NCBI GenBank assembly: GCA_945788485.1
Contig: CALZMB010000038.1
Location: 1-12,358, forward strand
Length of the DNA: 12,358 bases
Direction of reading: 5' to 3'
Origin: an uncultured bacterium
GTDB lineage: Bacteria > Bacteroidota > Bacteroidia > Bacteroidales > Bacteroidaceae
In this document: piece after piece, positions 1 through 6,765 of the stretch
Layout: each line of letters opens with the position of its first letter
Numbering within the stretch: position 1 is the stretch's first letter
The notes under the pieces: generated by a model
What the model was told of the DNA's origin: nothing
Database searches by the model: none
What the model saw: only the letters and a program-made list of their open reading frames with translations
Position numbers and translations under genes: made by a program

Positions 1-78
1 TTTCAATTTGTCCTCAAAAACAATCTCAAAATCTGACAAAGCGCATTTATAGAACACACCTAAAATAATTCTGCACTC

Positions 79-1158
79 CTACTTATGATAATGTTTTTCG
101 TAGAATTTCTTTTTCACGACAACGCCGGGAAATGTCTTCTTGCGTATCTGCACCTCAAGCGGCGTGTCGAGCTTGGCATAGCGTGCGTCGATGAGCGCCA
201 TGCAGACGCTCATGTCGGTGGAGATGGTGTGATAGCCGGTTGTCACCTCGCCGATTTTCTCGCCGTCTTTCAGCACGGCATATCCGTGACGCGGGATGGC
301 TTTGTCGGCGAGCTGTATGCCGACGAGCTTCTTCGCCACACCTTCCGCCTTCTGCCTGACGAGGGCATCCTTGCCGATGAACTCCGGCTTGTCGAGTTTG
401 CAGAAGAAGCCGAGGCCTGCCATGACGGGCGAGATGTCTGCCGAGAGCTCGTCGCCGTAGAGGGGCAGCCCGACCTCGAAGCGCAGCGTGTCGCGGCAAC
501 CCAGCCCGCAGGGCTTGCAGCGTCCGCTCTGTATGAGCTTGTCCCATGCCTCGCGGATATACTCATGCGCGCCGTATATCTCGAAACCGTCCTCACCGGT
601 GTATCCGGTGCGGCTGACGATGATGTCGCCGATGGTCTTCACGGTGTAGAACGCAAGTTCTGCGCAGGCGAGCTGCAGCACTTCTTCTACAACCTGCACC
701 GCCTCGGGTCCCTGCACGGCGAGCTGTCCGTAGCTGTCGGAGACGTTGTGCATCTCGATGTCGTAGCCCTCAGCCTGCTGCTGCATCCACTGCCAGTCTT
801 TGTCGATGTTGGCGGCGTTGATGACGATGAAATAGTCGTTCTCGCCCATCTTATAGACGAGGAGGTCATCGACGGTGCCGCCGTCGGGATAGAGCATCAT
901 GCCGTAGAGAATCTTGCCCACGGGCATGTCACGGACGTCGTTGGTGAAAATGTGGTTGACGTATTCTTCTGCTTGACGTCCTCTCACTGTCACTTCGCCC
1001 ATGTGACTGACATCAAACACACCGCAAGCGTTGCGGACTGCAAGGTGTTCATCGACGATGCCGGAATACTGTATCGGCATATCGAAACCACCGAAGGGGC
1101 TGATAAGAGCACCGAGTGCTACATGCTTGTCGTAGAGACAAGTACGTTTGTTTTCCAT
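79..1158 (-). CDS. gcvT: Aminomethyltransferase (glycine cleavage system T-protein)
   Basis: GcvT takes the aminomethyl group carried on lipoylated GcvH and transfers its methylene to tetrahydrofolate, releasing ammonia; it acts in the cytoplasm. The 359-residue product is close to the roughly 360 residues usual for the family. Family blocks visible in order are FDVSHMGE (48-55), GGTVDDLLVY (93-102, with the Asp pair expected at the folate site), RTGYTGEDGFEIY (183-195), LRFEVGLPLYGDE (225-237) and AGLGFFCKLDK (247-257). The C-terminal barrel domain covers roughly 275-359. The frame stays open about 230 bases upstream, but homology begins at MENKRT and the upstream residues are low-complexity Pro/Ser/Leu, so I start at 1158. 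A Bacteroidota-type promoter lies just upstream. The other glycine cleavage genes (gcvH, gcvP) are not in the window. The neighbour lplA probably supplies lipoate to GcvH. Confidence 0.96.
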   Translation of the reverse strand: MENKRTCLYDKHVALGALISPFGGFDMPIQYSGIVDEHLAVRNACGVFDVSHMGEVTVRGRQAEEYVNHIFTNDVRDMPVGKILYGMMLYPDGGTVDDLLVYKMGENDYFIVINAANIDKDWQWMQQQAEGYDIEMHNVSDSYGQLAVQGPEAVQVVEEVLQLACAELAFYTVKTIGDIIVSRTGYTGEDGFEIYGAHEYIREAWDKLIQSGRCKPCGLGCRDTLRFEVGLPLYGDELSADISPVMAGLGFFCKLDKPEFIGKDALVRQKAEGVAKKLVGIQLADKAIPRHGYAVLKDGEKIGEVTTGYHTISTDMSVCMALIDARYAKLDTPLEVQIRKKTFPGVVVKKKFYEKHYHK

Positions 1159-1188
1159 CGTAAAAAAGGTTTGGTTGAATATTTGCTG

Positions 1189-1219
1189 CAAATTTATAAA
1201 CTTTTCACGATATGCCAAC
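1189..1219 (-). promoter_or_regulatory. Probable promoter of gcvT (Bacteroidota type)
   Basis: Read on the minus strand, TAAATTTG (1196 to 1189) matches the Bacteroidota -7 consensus TAnnTTTG. A GTTG element (1219 to 1216) lies 19 bases upstream, close to the expected TTTG at -33 with 19-21 base spacing. Transcription would start near 1183-1185, giving a leader of about 25 bases before the gcvT start at 1158. This means gcvT need not depend on read-through from lplA, which fits the terminator between them. The assignment is by motif only. Confidence 0.6.
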
Positions 1220-1250
1220 GATTGTTTAGTTAAATAATAATAACAAGGAG

Positions 1251-1386
1251 AAAAGGATGGGGGAAAAGGCAAGCGCAGCGAGGGGCAGAGGGAGGGACAA
1301 GCGCGCCTGCCGAGCAGACGCGAACGGGACAGGGGGAGAGCAGACTGCGCAAACAGGACAGAGGGAGGGGGCTGAGGGGCAGGCAA
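1251..1386. other. G-rich, T-depleted intergenic tract
   Basis: Between the gcvT promoter and the lplA terminator the plus strand is strikingly biased: the 140 bases 1251-1390 contain only 4 T and about 64 G. There are runs of 3-5 G at 1259-1263, 1282-1285, 1290-1292, 1294-1296, 1326-1328, 1332-1336, 1363-1365, 1367-1371 and 1376-1379. A small interrupted hairpin sits inside it: CGCG 1302-1305 with 1319-1322, and CTGC 1307-1310 with GCAG 1314-1317. It has no believable gene; ORFs crossing it are low-complexity. It may be a dispersed intergenic repeat, a structured element or a quadruplex-prone spacer. I cannot tell which. Confidence 0.55.
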
Positions 1387-1387
1387 C

Positions 1388-1416
1388 AAAAAAAGCCGGC
1401 GTGTGCCGGCTTTTTG
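1388..1416 (-). terminator. Intrinsic terminator downstream of lplA
   Basis: A perfect stem of GCCGGC (1395-1400) pairs with GCCGGC (1405-1410) around a 4-base GTGT loop. It is extended by A/T pairs to 1390 and 1415. On the minus strand the stem is followed by a run of seven T (1394 to 1388), 11 bases past the lplA stop codon. The structure is nearly symmetric, so it could also work on the plus strand, but no plus-strand gene precedes it. It separates the nagB-lplA unit from gcvT. Confidence 0.9.
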
Positions 1417-1426
1417 TTTTCAACCT

Positions 1427-2404
1427 TTATTTATCAAGCAGGAGGCGGAGGAACATCTCCGCATCCATGTTGTGGATGACAGAAGGGAGGGAGAGCGTGG
1501 AGAGAACGGCCCGCAGCGAAGGCTCGTCGAGCGTGACGCCATGCAGATGGCAGAGCAGGTCACGGTCGAGGTCGCCGACAAGAAAATAGTCGCCTTTCAG
1601 GTCAACGTCGCGGATGACATTGTTCTTCAGCTGCATACGCACTTCAAAATCACCTGCGCCCTCGAAGCGGCGCTTGCGGATAAGCGTATAGCGGGGGTTG
1701 TTGCCGTAGATGAAGTCGTCGGTGAGATACTCTTGCATGATACGCTCGACAGCCGCGACATCGTCTGCCGTGAGGCATATCTCGCCGTCGCAGAGATTCT
1801 GGCGCACAAAAAGCTTGAACTCGTCGATGGAGAGCGGCGTATAGTCTTTGAGGAGGGCGATGTGCTGGCGCACACTCTTCACGCCCTTGCTGAGCAGCTT
1901 CTCGTCGTTGGGCGTTATGCTGCCCACCATGTTCTCCATGCAGGTGTCGTAGAGCATGGTGCCGTGAACGATGCTGCGTCCGGGGATGTGGTAGAAGGCG
2001 TTGCCAGAGACTTTACGGCCGTCGATGACGATGTCGTTCCTGCCCGTGGTCTGCGCGTCGATGCCGAGCTTGTGGAGCATGAGGGCTATCATGCTGATGT
2101 AGCGGCTGAAGGTGTAGCAGACCTGCTCGTTTTTTGTGACATAGCTGAACATGATGTTGCTCATGTCGGCATAGACACAGCCTCCGCCGCTCTTGCGGCG
2201 GTAGGTCTGTATGTTGTGCTTGCGGCAGTAGTCGAGGTTGACCTCGTTCTCTATGAGCTGGTTGCGTCCGAAGATGACGGTGGGGTTCACCTGCCACATA
2301 AAGAAGCAGTCTTCTTCGTCTATCGTGCGCGCCACATATTCTTCCATGGCGAGATAGAAGGGCAGGATGCGCACCTCGTCGGTTGGAAGAGAGATGTATT
2401 TCAT
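1427..2404 (-). CDS. lplA: Lipoate-protein ligase A
   Basis: LplA activates free lipoate with ATP to lipoyl-AMP and attaches it to the lysine of lipoyl domains such as GcvH and the E2 subunits of 2-oxoacid dehydrogenases, in the cytoplasm. The 325-residue product has the N-terminal catalytic fold. It carries RRKSGGGCVYAD (69-80), the family's RRxSGGG substrate-binding motif, and GRKVSGNAFY (129-138), in which K131 matches the catalytic lysine of the KVSG motif. Residues from about 240 form the small C-terminal accessory domain, recognisable by the RFEGAGDFEVRM and GDYFLVGDL segments, so this is a full-length ligase rather than a catalytic-domain-only form. It lies 49 bases after nagB on the same strand, with the tandem octamer repeat between them, and ends at a strong terminator. 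No separate promoter is evident, so co-transcription with nagB is possible. The gcvT gene beyond the terminator suggests GcvH as a main client (inference). Confidence 0.93.
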   Translation of the reverse strand: MKYISLPTDEVRILPFYLAMEEYVARTIDEEDCFFMWQVNPTVIFGRNQLIENEVNLDYCRKHNIQTYRRKSGGGCVYADMSNIMFSYVTKNEQVCYTFSRYISMIALMLHKLGIDAQTTGRNDIVIDGRKVSGNAFYHIPGRSIVHGTMLYDTCMENMVGSITPNDEKLLSKGVKSVRQHIALLKDYTPLSIDEFKLFVRQNLCDGEICLTADDVAAVERIMQEYLTDDFIYGNNPRYTLIRKRRFEGAGDFEVRMQLKNNVIRDVDLKGDYFLVGDLDRDLLCHLHGVTLDEPSLRAVLSTLSLPSVIHNMDAEMFLRLLLDK

Positions 2405-2411
2405 TGTTTAG

Positions 2412-2459
2412 AGTTGACGGGGTGACGAGTTGACGGGTTGACGAGTTGACGAGTTATAG
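2412..2459. repeat. Tandem octamer repeat between nagB and lplA
   Basis: Five consecutive 8-base units fill 2412-2451: AGTTGACG, GGGTGACG, AGTTGACG, GGTTGACG, AGTTGACG. A degenerate sixth unit, AGTTATAG (2452-2459), contains the nagB stop codon. Read on the coding (minus) strand it is a GTCAACTC/GTCAACCC-type repeat. It fills nearly all of the 49-base gap between the nagB stop and the lplA start. Units differ only in the first bases while the TGACG core is constant. Change in copy number would alter the spacer length without touching either reading frame. Confidence 0.85.
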
Positions 2460-3245
2460 GTTGCCTCTCTCTTTGTCGAGATAGTATTTGTATGTGGCAA
2501 CGGTGAGTTCGTCGCACGCCTGCTCGTCGCATACGACGACGGCGCGGCGGTGCATCTGCAGTACAGAGGCTGTCCACTTGTGCGAGACAGGACCGTCAAC
2601 GATGTGCTGGAGGGCGCGCGCCTTATGGTGTCCGCTGCAAAGGACAAGCACCTCGCGTGCCGCCATGACGGTGCCGATGCCGACGGTGAGCGCCTGCTTG
2701 GGGACGAGGGAGAGGTCGCCGTCGAAGAAGCGTGAGTTGGCGATGATGGTGTCGGTGGTGAGCGTCTTGATGCGGGTGAGAGACGAGAGCGACGAGCCCG
2801 GCTCGTTGAAAGCGAGGTGTCCGTCAGGACCTACGCCGCCCATGAAGAGGTCGATGCCGCCGGCTGCCTCGATGGCTGCCTCGTAGTCATCACATTCTTT
2901 CACGAGGTCGGGGGCGTTGCCGTTGAGGATGTGGACGTTCTCTTTCTTTATGTCGATGTGCGAGAAGAAATTGTTCCACATGAAAGAGTGGTAGCTCTCT
3001 GGATGCTCTTCAGGGAGATTGACATACTCGTCCATGTTGAATGTGACGACATTCTCGAAAGAGATTTCACCTTTCTTATATTTCTCGATAAGTTTCTGAT
3101 ACAATCCAAGCGGAGAAGAACCAGTGGGACATCCCAGTTTGAAAGGTTTCTCGGCTGTCGGGGCAGCTTCTATAATACGCTGTGCGACATAGTCTGCCGC
3201 CCATCGCGACATCTCGTCATAGTTTGGTTCTATGATTACTCGCAT
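2454..3245 (-). CDS. nagB: Glucosamine-6-phosphate deaminase
   Basis: NagB converts glucosamine 6-phosphate and water to fructose 6-phosphate and ammonia, feeding amino sugars into glycolysis in the cytoplasm. The product is 263 residues (E. coli NagB 266) and aligns without gaps through the active site. D72 lies in FNMDEY (69-74), and D141, H143 and E148 lie in GPDGHLAFNEPGSS (139-152), all at the E. coli numbering. The phosphate loop PTGSSPLGLY is at 40-49. Residues matching the E. coli allosteric N-acetylglucosamine-6-phosphate site (S151, R158, K160, Y254) are also present, so allosteric control is possible but untested. The start at 3245 gives the normal N-terminus MRVIIEP. A promoter lies about 70 bases upstream in the divergent intergenic region. 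No nagA or transporter gene is adjacent, so this is a stand-alone nagB. Confidence 0.97.
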   Translation of the reverse strand: MRVIIEPNYDEMSRWAADYVAQRIIEAAPTAEKPFKLGCPTGSSPLGLYQKLIEKYKKGEISFENVVTFNMDEYVNLPEEHPESYHSFMWNNFFSHIDIKKENVHILNGNAPDLVKECDDYEAAIEAAGGIDLFMGGVGPDGHLAFNEPGSSLSSLTRIKTLTTDTIIANSRFFDGDLSLVPKQALTVGIGTVMAAREVLVLCSGHHKARALQHIVDGPVSHKWTASVLQMHRRAVVVCDEQACDELTVATYKYYLDKERGNL

Positions 3246-3312
3246 ACGGTTTTAGTGTTTAAGTTGTTTATAATAATGATAATATATATTCTTGTAGAAG
3301 ATGTACAAGGTG

Positions 3313-3343
3313 CAAAGTTAAAAATTTTTTCTTTTTCGTGCAA
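3313..3343 (-). promoter_or_regulatory. Probable promoter of nagB
   Basis: On the minus strand, TAACTTTG (3320 to 3313) is an exact TAnnTTTG -7 element. TTGC (3343 to 3340) supplies a TTG at the -33 position, with 20 bases between the TTG and the -7 box. Start of transcription would be near 3307, leaving a leader of about 60 bases before nagB. Both elements and the spacing match the Bacteroidota primary sigma factor consensus; this is a motif-based call. Confidence 0.65.
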
Positions 3344-3534
3344 GTTTTATATAATTTTTCTTAATCACAGCAGCAATCTTTTCTGCGGAGGGAAGCAGAG
3401 GAGGAATCTGAGACATGATACTTTCTTATCAAAAAATGAGACAATGGCGACAGCTGTGAAGCGGCGGCGGAAAAAATGACGGAAACATATTATTATATGT
3501 CAAAATAGTGTCAGAGTTCTTTTCGGAAATACAT

Positions 3535-3542
3535 TAACTTTG
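3535..3542 (+). promoter_or_regulatory. Probable -7 promoter element of the carbohydrate-degradation cluster
   Basis: TAACTTTG is an exact match to the Bacteroidota -7 consensus TAnnTTTG. I could not find a good TTTG at the -33 position; the nearest candidate, TTC around 3517-3519, has poor spacing. A weak upstream element would fit a promoter that needs an activator, as polysaccharide-utilisation operons often do (inference). Transcription would begin near 3548, giving a leader of about 85 bases. The same octamer serves nagB on the other strand. Confidence 0.5.
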
Positions 3543-3609
3543 CAACCGAATTGAGAAAAACGCAGGCGCGAATGCCGCGCTTACAGAGATTAACTGACCA
3601 CGACTAACT

Positions 3610-3636
3610 ATGACACCTTACGCAGAAAGACTATGA
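3610..3636 (+). CDS. Possible 8-codon leader ORF overlapping the esterase start
   Basis: An ATG at 3610 opens a reading frame for MTPYAERL and ends in TGA at 3634-3636. That TGA overlaps the esterase start codon (ATG 3633-3635) as ATGA, the classic arrangement for translational coupling. It lies inside the predicted leader of the operon. Such a short frame can easily arise by chance, and no Shine-Dalgarno is seen, so whether it is translated is unknown. It could set the translation level of the first cluster gene. Confidence 0.25.
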   Translation: MTPYAERL

Positions 3637-5177
3637 ACAGACTGCTTTATACATTCTTGCTCTCACTCGGCACATTGCCGGCATGGGCATTGGACATGCC
3701 CGAGATTTTCAGCGACAACATGATTGTGCAGCAACAGACAGAGGCGAAGCTCTGGGGCTGGGCTGACCAACGCTCGTATGTCACCGTCCACACCTCGTGG
3801 GACGACAAGACATACACCGCCACGGTGAGCGCGGACGGGAAATGGCAGACGGCCGTGAAGACCCCTGCCGCATCGTTCACGCCCTACACCATCACGATAA
3901 GCGAATATGCGGTGAAAGGCAACGGGAAGAAGAAGGACGAGACTCGCATCGACAGCCGCACGATACAGGGCGTGATGGCAGGCGAGGTGTGGTTCTGCTC
4001 GGGGCAGTCGAACATGGAGATGCCGCTCGGCGGCTTCTGGAACTGCCCTGTAGAGGGCGCGAACGACGCCATACTGCATTCGGCACGCTACAGCCATGCC
4101 ATCCGTGTGGTGACGGTGCCGAAGGTTGACGCGCTCGTGCCGCAAGAGCGAGTTGGAGGCAGATGGGAGGTGTGCTCGCCGGAGAACGCGGCGAGATTCA
4201 CGGCATGCGGATATTTCTTCGCGACGACCTTGGTTGACGCGCTGAATGTGCCGGTAGGCATCATCAACTGCTCGTGGGGCGGCTCGTGCGTAGAAGGATG
4301 GCTGCCGAAAGACACGCTGCTCACCTACCCCGACGGCCTGACACCAATCGACGACACTGACTACCACCGCAAGATGGTGATGTTCAACGGCATGCTCGCA
4401 CCGCTTGCGGGATATACCATAAAGGGTTTCCTGTGGAACCAGGGCGAATCGAACGTGGGGAGAGAGAAGGAATATATCGACCGCTTCAAGACGATGACAC
4501 GCCTATGGCGCAAGATGTGGCAGCAGCCAAACGATAAGCTGCCGATATACACTGTGGAACTGCCGCCATACCGATACGGCGACGTTGACGGCACATCGGC
4601 GGCTGACTTCCGCGCTGCACAGCATGAGATAGCGAAGCAGTTAGAGCACAGCGGCTGCGTCTGCACATCGGATTTGATTTACGAGCATGAGGTGGACCAG
4701 ATTCACGGAGCGCAGAAACGGCAGATAGGCGAACGCCTCGCACTGCTCGCGCTGACACGCGACTACGGCATGAAAGGCGTAGCCGCCGACGCGCCGGAAT
4801 ATGAGGAATGTGTCGTGACAGACGCTGACGCGGCAGAGCAGGCTGTCATTGCAGGTACGGCGGTGGGAAACAACCCCAACGCGAAAGGCAAGGTGCTGCA
4901 CTTGTATTTCTCTGATAGCTACGACGGCTTCGACCGCATGGCAGGCATAGAAGGCTTCGAGGCGCAGGACAGCAAGGGCGTGTGGCACAAGGCACTGGCA
5001 TGGTCGTCGTCGGCATGGCAGAATGTGGCGCGGCAGGGATGCTTCATCGTTCTCGCCTGCCCGGAAGCTGACAGCATAAAGGCGGTGAGATACAGATACC
5101 ACAACTTCACAATCGGCACGCTGCACAATATGCGCGGACTGCCTGTGGTGCCCTTCACGGCAAAGGTGGGAGAATAA
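3633..5177 (+). CDS. Secreted SASA-family carbohydrate acetylesterase (sialate O-acetylesterase-like)
   Basis: This is a serine esterase of the SASA family (Pfam PF03629), which includes sialate O-acetylesterases and plant-polysaccharide acetylesterases. A Sec signal peptide is clear: MNRLLYTFLLSLGTLPAWA, with cleavage likely after A19. An N-terminal beta-sandwich covers roughly 20-110. The SGNH-like catalytic core follows with GEVWFCSGQSNMEMPL (117-132, nucleophile S126), IINCSWGGSCVEGW (210-223), the WNQGESN block (268-274) and DQIH (355-358), giving the catalytic Asp and His. Residues 385-514 form a C-terminal beta-rich region typical of the family. The 514-residue length is ordinary. It is the first gene of the five-gene cluster, 58 bases before a GH5 mannanase-like gene. 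The context favours removal of acetyl groups from a plant mannan rather than from sialic acid; no sialidase or sialate genes are nearby. Exact substrate is inferred. Confidence 0.88.
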   Translation: MNRLLYTFLLSLGTLPAWALDMPEIFSDNMIVQQQTEAKLWGWADQRSYVTVHTSWDDKTYTATVSADGKWQTAVKTPAASFTPYTITISEYAVKGNGKKKDETRIDSRTIQGVMAGEVWFCSGQSNMEMPLGGFWNCPVEGANDAILHSARYSHAIRVVTVPKVDALVPQERVGGRWEVCSPENAARFTACGYFFATTLVDALNVPVGIINCSWGGSCVEGWLPKDTLLTYPDGLTPIDDTDYHRKMVMFNGMLAPLAGYTIKGFLWNQGESNVGREKEYIDRFKTMTRLWRKMWQQPNDKLPIYTVELPPYRYGDVDGTSAADFRAAQHEIAKQLEHSGCVCTSDLIYEHEVDQIHGAQKRQIGERLALLALTRDYGMKGVAADAPEYEECVVTDADAAEQAVIAGTAVGNNPNAKGKVLHLYFSDSYDGFDRMAGIEGFEAQDSKGVWHKALAWSSSAWQNVARQGCFIVLACPEADSIKAVRYRYHNFTIGTLHNMRGLPVVPFTAKVGE

Positions 5178-5235
5178 GGAGTGTATCAGGAAGGAGAAGG
5201 CTAATATAGAACTAAATGCAGAAAAACAGAAAGAC

Positions 5236-6738
5236 ATGTGTTCACTTAAGTTAGTTATATATATAAGGTGTTGCATCGTGATGCTCCTTTGCACGTTGCC
5301 GTTGAGGGCAGCGGCAAACGGAGCTGATGCAGACAACACGCCGGCAACGCAATGCGGCACGAAGAAAGGCTGCTGCTGCCAGATGGCGGAGCAGGAGTTC
5401 GTGCGGACAGATGGCGGGAAGTTCTATATCGGGAAAGAGGAATACCGCTTCATCGGCACAAACTTCTGGTATGGCGCGATACTGGGCAGCACCGGCAAAG
5501 GCGGCAACCGCGAGCGGCTGAAGGCAGAGCTGGACGACATGCTGGCTCTCGGCATAGACAACGTGCGCATCCTGGTGGGCGGAGACGGACGCGACAGCAT
5601 ACCAAGCCATATCGCGCCGAAACTGCAGACGGCTCCCGGGGTGTATGACGAACAGCTGCTTGAAGGCCTGGACTATATCATAGCCGAACTGGAGAAACGC
5701 GGAATGCGCGCCGTGCTCTATATGAACAACGCATGGGAATGGTCGGGAGGATATGGCGCATACCTCGACTGGGTAGGCTTCTCTGCCGAGGTGGACAGCT
5801 CTGACGGAAAAGGGAAGAAATTCTTCAAGCAGACACCGGTGCCGTCAATCGACGGATGGTGGGAGTATATGCAATATGTGGGCAACTTCATGCTCAACGA
5901 CGAGGCGAAGGCGCTGGCTGCGCAGCATGTCAGAAACATCGTGTCGAGAGTAAGCTCTGTCACGGGCAGGGCATACAAAGACTCACCGGCAATCATGGCT
6001 TGGGAGATAGCGAACGAGCCGCGATGCTTCGTCAACGACGAACTGCACAGGCGGAAATTCGTGGAATGGATTGACGAACAGTCAAGACTGATAAAAGCCA
6101 TCGACCCAAACCACCTCGTCACGACAGGCTCGGAGGGCGTACACGGATGCGAGGAGAGCGTGGAACTGTTCCAGGCGATACACCGCCTGCCGTGCATAGA
6201 CTATGTATGCATACACATCTGGCCGAACAACTGGGGATGGATAGGGAAATTCAACCAGAACTACGACGCTGAGAAAACCATCGCTGAAGGCGCGCCAGAC
6301 CCTATCGTGGACAACGTGGGGGCGGCATGCGATTCGACAATGAGATATATACGCCAAGCCATAGAAGCCGTCAACACGACATACCGCGACAAGGACGGCG
6401 TGACACGCGACGGCAAGAGACCGATTGTCATCGAGGAGTTCGGCTATCCGAGAGACCGCTTCCTCTTCACTGCCGGTTCGCCGACAAAGGGACGCGACGC
6501 ATATTACAAGACTCTCTTCGCTGCCATAGAAGACGGCACGGTGGCGGGATGCAACTTCTGGGGATGGGGCGGACGAGCCAAAGTCAGCCACACAATATGG
6601 CAACGATGGGACGACTATGTATGCGACCCCGCCCAGGAAGAGCAGGGACTGAACTCTGTCTTCGCTGCCGACACAACGACATTGGACATCATCAGGCAGT
6701 CGGTGGAGAGGATGAGATGCAGGATGAGACAAGAATGA
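5236..6738 (+). CDS. Secreted GH5 (subfamily 7-like) beta-mannanase or beta-mannosidase
   Basis: The 500-residue product is a GH5 retaining glycosidase. Its blocks resemble fungal and plant GH5_7 mannanases: FIGTNFWYGAIL (72-83), IMAWEIANEPRC (253-264, acid/base E261), DPNHLVTTGSEG (290-301), IHIWPNNWGW (326-335), RPIVIEEFGY (395-404, nucleophile E401) and FWGWGG (441-446). It would cut beta-1,4-mannosyl bonds in mannan or glucomannan. Family members include both endo-mannanases and exo-mannosidases (for example Cellvibrio mixtus Man5A), so the mode of attack is open. The start at 5236 gives a hydrophobic leader ending RAAANG, a plausible signal peptide with unusual cysteines (12, 13, 19). 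Just after it lies a cysteine cluster (C40, C46-C48) of unknown role. No lipobox is convincing. The A-rich stretch before the ATG is typical of Bacteroidota starts. It lies 27 bases before the CE7-like esterase gene. Confidence 0.88.
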   Translation: MCSLKLVIYIRCCIVMLLCTLPLRAAANGADADNTPATQCGTKKGCCCQMAEQEFVRTDGGKFYIGKEEYRFIGTNFWYGAILGSTGKGGNRERLKAELDDMLALGIDNVRILVGGDGRDSIPSHIAPKLQTAPGVYDEQLLEGLDYIIAELEKRGMRAVLYMNNAWEWSGGYGAYLDWVGFSAEVDSSDGKGKKFFKQTPVPSIDGWWEYMQYVGNFMLNDEAKALAAQHVRNIVSRVSSVTGRAYKDSPAIMAWEIANEPRCFVNDELHRRKFVEWIDEQSRLIKAIDPNHLVTTGSEGVHGCEESVELFQAIHRLPCIDYVCIHIWPNNWGWIGKFNQNYDAEKTIAEGAPDPIVDNVGAACDSTMRYIRQAIEAVNTTYRDKDGVTRDGKRPIVIEEFGYPRDRFLFTAGSPTKGRDAYYKTLFAAIEDGTVAGCNFWGWGGRAKVSHTIWQRWDDYVCDPAQEEQGLNSVFAADTTTLDIIRQSVERMRCRMRQE

Positions 6739-6765
6739 CAACATAAACAAAATAACAGAAAAAAA

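Larger units (their letters stand above)
3246..3632. other. Divergent intergenic region between nagB and the esterase gene
   Basis: This 387-base stretch has no convincing gene apart from a possible 8-codon leader ORF at its right end. It is AT-rich near nagB (3250-3360) and holds two opposing TAACTTTG elements, annotated separately. Between them, TCTTTTCTGC (3377-3386) can pair with GCAGAGGAGG (3395-3404), including several G-U pairs, around an 8-base loop; its role is unknown and it may be chance. In the leader of the plus-strand transcript, GCGCG (3566-3570) and CGCGC (3576-3580) form a short 5-base-pair hairpin. I see no clear operator half-sites. Confidence 0.6.

Noticed and set aside
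85..1233. Long plus-strand open frame opposite gcvT
   Set aside because: It lies antisense to a gene with complete GcvT motifs, and its translation shows no recognisable family features.
1159..1389. N-terminal extension of GcvT up to an upstream ATG
   Set aside because: The extra residues are Pro/Ser/Leu-rich low complexity from the G-rich tract, the family's N-terminus matches MENKRT at 1158, and a promoter lies inside the extension.
1403..2425. Long plus-strand open frame opposite lplA
   Set aside because: Antisense shadow of lplA; it runs through the terminator and the octamer repeat, and its translation is Val/Asp/Ala-rich without motifs.
2412..2459. Possible CRISPR array
   Set aside because: Units are 8 bases and directly abutting, with no spacers and no cas genes nearby; it is a simple tandem repeat.
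3377..3404. Hairpin as a terminator or riboswitch in the divergent region
   Set aside because: The stem relies on several G-U pairs, is not followed by a T-run and lies upstream of the predicted plus-strand start site, so I do not annotate it separately.
3633..5177. True sialate O-acetylesterase acting in sialic acid catabolism, linked to nagB
   Set aside because: There are no sialidase, nanA, nanE or transporter genes, nagB is divergently transcribed, and the following genes all concern beta-linked plant glycans.
4641..5360. Minus-strand frames opposite the SASA esterase and GH5 genes
   Set aside because: They overlap strongly supported plus-strand genes, and their His/Arg/Cys-rich translations look like antisense noise.
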